A DNA stretch of 22,040 nucleotides from Pseudomonadota bacterium (GTDB lineage Bacteria > Pseudomonadota > Gammaproteobacteria > Steroidobacterales > Steroidobacteraceae), in the NCBI GenBank assembly GCA_021805275.1, contig JAJZFQ010000064.1, positions 1 to 22,040 on the forward strand. Direction: 5' to 3'. Shown piece after piece: positions 16,437-22,040 of this stretch. Position 1 is the stretch's first letter. Each line of letters begins with the position of its first letter. The notes under the pieces are model-generated. The model saw nothing but the letters and a program-made list of their open reading frames with translations. It was not told the DNA's origin and made no database searches. Position numbers and translations under genes: made by a program.

Positions 16437-17384
16437 ATGGCGTTGAAATCCCTGCGGCTACCGGTCCGCGCGGCATTCCTGTGCATGCTCGCCGGCCAAG
16501 GCCTGGCACCCGCTGGCGCGAGGCAGCCGGCTGCGCTGCCGGCACTGAGCGGCGAGGAGCTGCGAGCGGTTGGCATCGTCATTGCCGCCGCGCCGGCGGC
16601 GCGATTGCCGCAGCGCATCGAGGCCTTGGGCCGCATTCTCGATCCCTCGCAGCTCGTGACCGATGCCGGCCGGGTCGTGTCCTCCCGGGCGCTCGCCAAC
16701 GCGGCAGTGGCCGAGACCGTGCGGCTGCATGGGCTGTACCGCGGGGCTAATGCCTCGCTGAAGACGCTGCAGATGGCCGAGGCGGCGCAGGTCGTGGCGC
16801 AGGCCCGCGCGCAGCGGGCGCAGGTCGAGTTCCGTCTGCGCTGGGGTCCGCTGGCAAGGCTCTCGGATGCGCAGCGAGCGCGGCTCACCGCAGAGCTCGC
16901 CGACGGCCGCGCACTGCTGATGCGGGCCGACGTGCTGGGCCGGCAGAGCCTCGGCGCGATACCGGCGCGGGCGCTGATCGATGTCGACGGGCTGCAGGTG
17001 CCGGCACGCGTGCTCGGCCCGCTGCCCCGGTCGGCCGCTGTGCAGAGCGTCGCGTTGCTGTTGAAGATCGCGCATCCGCCCGTCGGTCTCGGTGCGGGCG
17101 CGCGCCTGCCCGTGATCCTTGAAGGCGCCGATAGCGCGGGGCGCGTGGTGCCCGATGGGGCCCTGCTTTACGGCAGACGGGGTGTCTACGTCTACCGCGC
17201 GCTGCCGCAGAAGACCCGGGACGGTGCTACGCAATTCGCGCCCCTGCGGGTCGCCCTGCTGCAGTCGGTGGGCAGCGGCTGGCTGGTGAGCGGGCTGCAC
17301 GCCGATGACCGTCTCGTGGTGCAGGGCGCGGGCGTGCTGTGGTCGCTGGAGGGGCTCAGCGGCCGCTCAGGCGACGACGACTGA
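16437..17384 (+). CDS. Short adaptor-like (membrane fusion) protein of an RND pump
   Basis: This 315-residue protein precedes the RND gene and overlaps it by one base (TGATG), the usual place of the periplasmic adaptor. It starts with a signal peptide (LRLPVRAAFLCMLAGQGLA, Arg-rich then hydrophobic). A helical Ala/Gln/Arg-rich segment follows at about residues 80-160. The C-terminal part, with VPDGALLYGRRGVYVYRALP and SGLHADDRLVVQGAGVLW, fits the membrane-proximal beta domain of HlyD/RND adaptors. The paired lipoyl half-motifs and full beta-barrel of a typical 370-400-residue adaptor are not evident, so it is shortened or strongly diverged. The assignment rests mainly on context and the C-terminal part. 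Confidence 0.68.
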   Translation: MALKSLRLPVRAAFLCMLAGQGLAPAGARQPAALPALSGEELRAVGIVIAAAPAARLPQRIEALGRILDPSQLVTDAGRVVSSRALANAAVAETVRLHGLYRGANASLKTLQMAEAAQVVAQARAQRAQVEFRLRWGPLARLSDAQRARLTAELADGRALLMRADVLGRQSLGAIPARALIDVDGLQVPARVLGPLPRSAAVQSVALLLKIAHPPVGLGAGARLPVILEGADSAGRVVPDGALLYGRRGVYVYRALPQKTRDGATQFAPLRVALLQSVGSGWLVSGLHADDRLVVQGAGVLWSLEGLSGRSGDDD

Positions 17385-20300
17385 TGCTCAGCACCATCGT
17401 CCGGGCCTCGCTGGCGCATCCACGCATCGTCACCGCGCTGTCGATTCTCGTGGCGGTGGTGAGTTTCGCGGCGTTGCTGCACGCGCGCTTCGACGTGTTT
17501 CCCAACTTCGCGCCGCCGCACGTGACGGTGCAGACCGAGGCGCCGGGCCTCGATGCGCAGCAGGTCGAGACACTGGTCACGCGGCCGCTCGAGGGGCTCC
17601 TGGCGGGCACCGAGGACGTCAAGACCGTCCGCTCGAAGTCGATCCAGGGCCTCTCGGCCATCTACGTGGTATTCAAACGCCGCGGCAATCCTTACCGCCA
17701 GCGTCAGGTGGTCACGGAGCGGTTGGCAGGAGCGAGCGGCATCCTGCCGGGCGGCGTCGGCCCCCCGCAGCTCTCGCCCCTGTCCTCCTCGATGCAATAC
17801 CTGGAGCATTTCGGCTTCACCAGCAACCGCTTGACGCCGGTGCAGCTGCGTGACGTGGTGCGCTGGGAGGTCGAGCCGCAGATCCTCGCGGTGCCCGGAG
17901 TCTCGCAGGTCATGTTGTATGGCGGCGCCGAGCGCGAACGCCAGGTCATCGTCGATCCGCGCAAGCTCGCCGCCGCTGGCCTGGCACTGAACGAGGTCTT
18001 CCGTGCGACCCGCCGCGCCACCGAACTGATCGGTGGCGGTTACCTCCAGACCCCGGCGCAACGGATCGTGCTGCGCGCGCAGGCGCCCGGCGCGACGCCG
18101 CGCATGCTGTCACAGGCCGTGCTTGCCATTCGCCACGGCCTGCCGATCCGGCTCGGAGACATCGCGACCGTGCGTGACGGTGCGGCGCCACGCTTCGGCA
18201 ACGGCGTCATTGACGCTCAGCCGGGTATCCTGGTCGAGACCTCAACGCAGTTCGGGGCCAACACCCTGACGGTAACCCATGCGCTCGAGCGGCGCCTCGA
18301 CGAGCTCGCCCCAGCGCTGAAGAAGCAGGGGGTGACGTACCATCCGGCGCTGCTGCGGCCGGCGAGCTTCATTCAGAGTGCACTGGTGAAGCTGCGGGCC
18401 TCGCTGCTGATCGGCGCGGCGCTGGTGGTGGTTCTGCTGCTGGCGACCTTGCGTGACTGGCGCGGCGCACTGATCTCGTTCTCCTCGATACCGCTGTCGC
18501 TGCTCGCAACCGTGTGGATCCTCGGCATGTTCGGGGTGTCACTCAACACGATGACCATCGGCGGCCTGGTCGTGGCGCTCGGCGTGGTGGTCGACGATGC
18601 GGTGATCGACGTCGAAAACATTACCCGCCGACGTCGCAACGCGTGCGCGGCCGGTGCGCAGCTCGATGCCCGCCAGCTGTTCGTCGGCGCGTCGCTGGAG
18701 GTGCGGCTACCGGTGTTCTATGCCACGGCCGCCGTGGCGATGGCGTTCCTGCCCATCATCATGCTCACCGGCATTCAGGGTGCATTCTTCCGACCACTGT
18801 CGATGGCGTTCCTGGTCGCGGTCGGCATCTCGCTGCTGGTGGCGATGAGCGCCACGCCGGCGCTGTGCGCGCTGCTGATGCAGCGGCACAACCCGCCCGG
18901 CGAGGCGCGCTTTCTGCTCGCGTGCAAGCGCTTCCAGCGGCGTACCATCGAGCGGCTCTATCAATGCCCGCGCGCGGTACTGGCCACTCTGCTGCTCACT
19001 GGAGTGGCGGGCGCGGCGATACTGCCCTTGTTCGGTCAGCGGTTGCTGCCGAATTTTCGTGAGACCTACCTGATCGCCCACGCCAGCCTGCGGCCCGGCA
19101 TTTCGCTGCGCGAGACCACCCGTGTCGGTGTGCGGATCTCCAAGCGTCTGCTGGCGATCCCGGGTGTGAAGAGCGTTGCCGAGCAGATCGGTCGCGCCGT
19201 GAACGGCCAGGATCGAGACCCCCCGAGCAAGAGCGAGTTCGACATCCAGATTGATCCGGCCAAGGGACGCACGCCGAGTCAGATCGAGGCGGGGATCCGC
19301 AAGGTGTTCAAGAACTTTCCGAATCAGCTCACCGAGGTCTACTCGGTGCTCGAGGAGCGCATCGGGGAGACGCTCTCGGGGGAGACCGCGCCGTTCGTCG
19401 TCAGCGTGTTTGGCAACAACCTGGACGTCGATGACGCGGTTGCGGGGCGGATCGCCGCGGTGCTGCGCAAGCTGCCGCACGCCGGGGAGGTGCGCCTGCA
19501 GGTCCCGCCGCGCCAGCCCGAGCTGCACGTGCAGCTGCGGCCTGAACGGCTCGCCCTGTACGGATTGCAGCCGAACGATGTGCTGCGCGCGATCAACGCG
19601 GCCTACCAGGGCGCAGTGGTCAGTCAACTCGCGCTGGTCGACCGCACGATCCCGGTGGTGGTGCGGATCGCCGGCGCAGGCGCCTCGCCGCAGGAGGTTG
19701 GCGCGCTGCCGCTACGCAGTTCCGCTGGGGCCGTCGTGCCACTGTCACGGGTCGCCAGGCTCGAGATGCAGTCCGGCCGTAGCGAAATCGACCACGAAAA
19801 TGGACTGCGCCGCCAGGTGGTGACCGCTGATCCGACCACATCGGATCAGACCGGATTCGCGCAAGAGGCGCGGCGGGCGATCGCGGCGCAGGTCCCGCTA
19901 CCCGCCGGCGTCTATCTCAGCTACGGCGGGGTGGCGCAGGCGCAGGTCGCGGCGGCGCACCAGCTGTATCTGCACGCCGCCGCGGCGCTCGCGCTCATCG
20001 TCTTGCTGATGGCGCTGGCGTTCGGCGCCGCCCGTCACGTGCTGCTGGTGCTGCTCGTGCTGCCGAGCACGCTGATCGGCGGCGTCGCTGCGGCGGCGAT
20101 CACCGGAGCGACGCTCACTCTGGGGGCGATGGTGGGCTTCGTCGCGCTGTTCGGCATGGCCGCGCGGAACACCATTCTGTTGGTTTCCCACTACGACCAT
20201 CTCGTGCGTGCCGAGGGGCAGAGCTGGGGGCTGGAGGCCGCGCTGCGCGGCTCCGAGGAGCGACTGACGCCGGTGCTGTTGACGGCACTGTTGACCGCGC

Positions 20301-20473
20301 TGGCGCTGCTGCCGGTGGCGATCCAGCTGCACCAGCCGGGTCACGAGATCGAAGGACCCATGGCAGTGGTGATCCTCGGCGGTCTGGTGTCCTCGACCAT
20401 CGTCAGTCTGCTCCTGGTGCCGCCGTTGGCGGCGCGTTGGCTCAATCCCGCAGCGGGTGCAAGCAGCGAATGA
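17384..20473 (+). CDS. RND efflux pump, heavy-metal-efflux (CusA/CzcA) type
   Basis: This inner-membrane proton-driven pump of about 1029 residues has the duplicated RND plan: TM1 near the N terminus, a large periplasmic loop, TM2-6, a second loop and TM8-12. Landmarks include FDVFPNFAPPHVTVQTEAPG, RLLPNFRETYLIAHASLRPG and the TM4 segment ALGVVVDDAVIDVENI. Asp404 and Glu411 align with CzcA Asp408 and Glu415. Position 398 is Ala where CzcA has Asp402, a pattern shared with CusA. The periplasmic region that carries CusA's methionine relay has no Met here (about residues 545-700), so a Cu/Ag substrate is not supported. The start at 17384 overlaps the adaptor stop; the frame opens earlier at 17339. 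Substrate unknown. Confidence 0.9.
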   Translation: MLSTIVRASLAHPRIVTALSILVAVVSFAALLHARFDVFPNFAPPHVTVQTEAPGLDAQQVETLVTRPLEGLLAGTEDVKTVRSKSIQGLSAIYVVFKRRGNPYRQRQVVTERLAGASGILPGGVGPPQLSPLSSSMQYLEHFGFTSNRLTPVQLRDVVRWEVEPQILAVPGVSQVMLYGGAERERQVIVDPRKLAAAGLALNEVFRATRRATELIGGGYLQTPAQRIVLRAQAPGATPRMLSQAVLAIRHGLPIRLGDIATVRDGAAPRFGNGVIDAQPGILVETSTQFGANTLTVTHALERRLDELAPALKKQGVTYHPALLRPASFIQSALVKLRASLLIGAALVVVLLLATLRDWRGALISFSSIPLSLLATVWILGMFGVSLNTMTIGGLVVALGVVVDDAVIDVENITRRRRNACAAGAQLDARQLFVGASLEVRLPVFYATAAVAMAFLPIIMLTGIQGAFFRPLSMAFLVAVGISLLVAMSATPALCALLMQRHNPPGEARFLLACKRFQRRTIERLYQCPRAVLATLLLTGVAGAAILPLFGQRLLPNFRETYLIAHASLRPGISLRETTRVGVRISKRLLAIPGVKSVAEQIGRAVNGQDRDPPSKSEFDIQIDPAKGRTPSQIEAGIRKVFKNFPNQLTEVYSVLEERIGETLSGETAPFVVSVFGNNLDVDDAVAGRIAAVLRKLPHAGEVRLQVPPRQPELHVQLRPERLALYGLQPNDVLRAINAAYQGAVVSQLALVDRTIPVVVRIAGAGASPQEVGALPLRSSAGAVVPLSRVARLEMQSGRSEIDHENGLRRQVVTADPTTSDQTGFAQEARRAIAAQVPLPAGVYLSYGGVAQAQVAAAHQLYLHAAAALALIVLLMALAFGAARHVLLVLLVLPSTLIGGVAAAAITGATLTLGAMVGFVALFGMAARNTILLVSHYDHLVRAEGQSWGLEAALRGSEERLTPVLLTALLTALALLPVAIQLHQPGHEIEGPMAVVILGGLVSSTIVSLLLVPPLAARWLNPAAGASSE

Positions 20474-20578
20474 CGCCACGGGAGCGAGACGTCGGCCCAA
20501 GCGTGCCGGCAGCGCATCCCGGTCTTTTTGCGGCTGTAGCGGATCGCCGACAGACTGCGCTTCGCAGGCCTGAGCTGT

Positions 20579-20584
20579 CATAAT
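20579..20584 (+). promoter_or_regulatory. Possible -10 box for the L,D-transpeptidase gene
   Basis: CATAAT resembles a sigma-70 -10 element and ends six bases before the ATG at 20591, which would give a near-leaderless transcript. No convincing -35 hexamer lies 16-18 bases upstream, so this is weak. Confidence 0.25.
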
Positions 20585-20590
20585 GACTTG

Positions 20591-21919
20591 ATGAGAACCT
20601 CCGTCGTCCGCCTCACGCTCACCGCATGTTTGGCGCTCGCCGCCAGCGCGTGCTCACTGTTCCCGCCGGTGCCGCGTCCGGCGCCGCCGGCCCCGCCGCC
20701 GAAGGTGCTCCCACCGCCCCCGCCGCCGCTGCCCCTTCCGGTTCAGACCGAGAAGTTCGAGCTTGCGCCCGGTCAGACCGTCGTCGGGCGCGTGCAGGTC
20801 GTGAAAGTCCTCAAGGGACAGACCCTGACCGACATCGGCCGGCGATTCAATCTCGGTTACCGGGAGATGACGCGCGCCAATCCGGGCGTCGATCCGTGGA
20901 TTCCGGCCGTGGGCACACCGGTCGTGCTGCCCACGCAGTTCATTCTTCCCGATGCGCAGCAGCGCGGCATCGTCGTCAATCTCGCGGCGATGCGGCTGTA
21001 TTATTTCCTCCCGCACAAGCGGGGTGAGCCGCAGGTCCTCATCACTCATCCTGTCGGTATCGGTCGACGCGGCTTCGTGACGCCGCAGGGCGTGACGCAT
21101 GTGGTGTGGCACGAAAAGGACCCGGTGTGGCGCGTGCCGCCCTCGATTCTTGCCGAGCACGCCAAGGAGGGTGCGCCACTGCCGCCGGTTGTCGGGCCGG
21201 GGCCCGACAACCCGCTCGGCAACTACGCGCTGCACCTGGGCTGGCCGGGTTACCTGATCCATGGCACGAACAAGCCGGTCAGCGTTGGCTTTCGGGTGAG
21301 CCATGGGTGCGTGCACCTGTTTCCCGAGGATATCAAGCAGATCTTCTACATGGTGCCGAACGGTACGCAGGTGCGGGTCGTCAACCAGCCGTATCTGTTC
21401 GGCTGGCGCAACGGCAGGCTCTACTTCGTCGCGTACGGCCCGCTGAAGGGTGACAGGCGGCCGTGGAAGAAGCGCTGGCGTCACCTTCTGCCGGCGCTGC
21501 TCACCCGCGCCGAGCGCGTGGCGCTGTGGAAGCATCATCAGCGGATCGACTGGACCCGGGTCGGGCAGCTCGTCGCCGTGCCGCGGGGCATCCCTGTGGC
21601 GGTGTCAGGGCCGGACAGCGAGAATCTCAATCAGGTCCTCGTCGCCGCGCCTCGGGTGCAGAATCAGCTGCCCGCCGGCTCCACCTGGAACGGCAAGACG
21701 GATCTACCGCTCACCAACGCGCAGTTCCGCAAGATCGATGCTCAGGTGATGACGCCGCAGCAGAAAAAGGCACTGCAGGCTGTCGATGATCTACCGGGAG
21801 CACCGCCGGCGCACCGTGGCTCCTCCTGCGCGCCATCCCATGCCTGCAGCGGGGCGGGGACGCCGGTCGCTTCCTCCGCCAAGGCGAAGGCTTCGCAGGC
21901 GACGCCGAGCGGACCCTGA
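20591..21919 (+). CDS. L,D-transpeptidase lipoprotein with LysM domain
   Basis: This 442-residue cell-envelope enzyme probably cross-links peptidoglycan or attaches proteins to it. It has a signal peptide with lipobox ASAC (Cys21), then a proline-rich spacer (residues 25-50, including six consecutive Pro). A LysM-like segment follows (about 68-118: VLKGQTLTDIGRRFNLGY) and then a YkuD catalytic domain (about 125-265). The active-site motif is HGTNKP...SHGCVHLFPED, with His224 and catalytic Cys240. Most family members have Ile-Arg after the Cys (SHGCIRL), whereas here it is Val-His. A C-terminal extension of about 175 residues ends in a low-complexity Ala/Ser/Lys tail. The ATG at 20591 is preferred to the adjacent TTG at 20588. 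Monocistronic. Confidence 0.9.
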   Translation: MRTSVVRLTLTACLALAASACSLFPPVPRPAPPAPPPKVLPPPPPPLPLPVQTEKFELAPGQTVVGRVQVVKVLKGQTLTDIGRRFNLGYREMTRANPGVDPWIPAVGTPVVLPTQFILPDAQQRGIVVNLAAMRLYYFLPHKRGEPQVLITHPVGIGRRGFVTPQGVTHVVWHEKDPVWRVPPSILAEHAKEGAPLPPVVGPGPDNPLGNYALHLGWPGYLIHGTNKPVSVGFRVSHGCVHLFPEDIKQIFYMVPNGTQVRVVNQPYLFGWRNGRLYFVAYGPLKGDRRPWKKRWRHLLPALLTRAERVALWKHHQRIDWTRVGQLVAVPRGIPVAVSGPDSENLNQVLVAAPRVQNQLPAGSTWNGKTDLPLTNAQFRKIDAQVMTPQQKKALQAVDDLPGAPPAHRGSSCAPSHACSGAGTPVASSAKAKASQATPSGP

Positions 21920-21954
21920 GCTGCGCAGGGGCGCAACCGAGCGGGCATTCGGGT

Positions 21955-21970
21955 GCCCCCGGGTGGGGGC
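21955..21970 (+). terminator. GC-rich hairpin after the L,D-transpeptidase gene
   Basis: GCCCCC-GGGT-GGGGGC forms a six-base-pair stem about 35 bases beyond the stop. The 3' flank repeats GCCCCCGGG, offering an alternative pairing. There is no T run. The rest of the window to 22040 shows no gene. Confidence 0.35.
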
Positions 21971-22040
21971 GCAAGTGAGCCCCCGGGAGGCGGCCGAGGC
22001 GGAGGCGAATACGGCGCGATGCGTGGGACGGTGGGTCACG

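Overview
The window reads as chromosomal DNA of a GC-rich Gram-negative bacterium. A two-cysteine-type outer-membrane lipoprotein efflux channel, an RND pump, an L,D-transpeptidase and a YbiT-type ABC-F protein all fit a proteobacterium, most likely gammaproteobacterial. That placement is inferred from protein families, not proven. No rRNA, tRNA, CRISPR array, integrase or transposase was recognised.

Layout. (1) 1-1055: a lower-GC edge with a SAM-dependent methyltransferase on the minus strand, followed by a strong hairpin terminator. (2) 1056-3009: almost 2 kb with no credible gene. (3) 3010-5659: an APC amino-acid permease (+) converging on a membrane fatty-acid desaturase (-). (4) 5660-7131: a gene-poor, palindrome-rich stretch that may encode one 68-residue protein (6300-6506). 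(5) 7132-9355: a CtaG/caa3-type cytochrome oxidase assembly membrane protein (+) converging on a CPA2 cation/proton antiporter (-). (6) 9925-12378: an exported DsrE-family protein (-), frameshifted at a T6G7 tract, divergent from a compact cobalt-type nitrile hydratase operon (alpha, beta, P14K-like accessory protein; ATGA overlaps). (7) 12568-14172: a YbiT-like ABC-F ATPase (-). (8) 14661-20473: a tripartite efflux system, with a TolC-like outer-membrane lipoprotein (-) divergent from a short adaptor-like protein and a heavy-metal-efflux-type RND pump (+). (9) 20591-21919: a LysM plus YkuD L,D-transpeptidase lipoprotein.

How they fit together. Most neighbours are independent units. The two clear multigene systems are the nitrile hydratase operon (hydration of nitriles to amides) and the efflux locus. 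No amidase, cobalt transporter, cytochrome oxidase subunit or metal-responsive regulator lies in the window, so those partners must be elsewhere or absent. No convincingly new multi-gene defence or mobile system was found. The most notable points are the homopolymer frameshift in the DsrE gene, the minimal adaptor paired with an RND pump that lacks a methionine relay, and the structured gene-poor stretch with a probable small protein.
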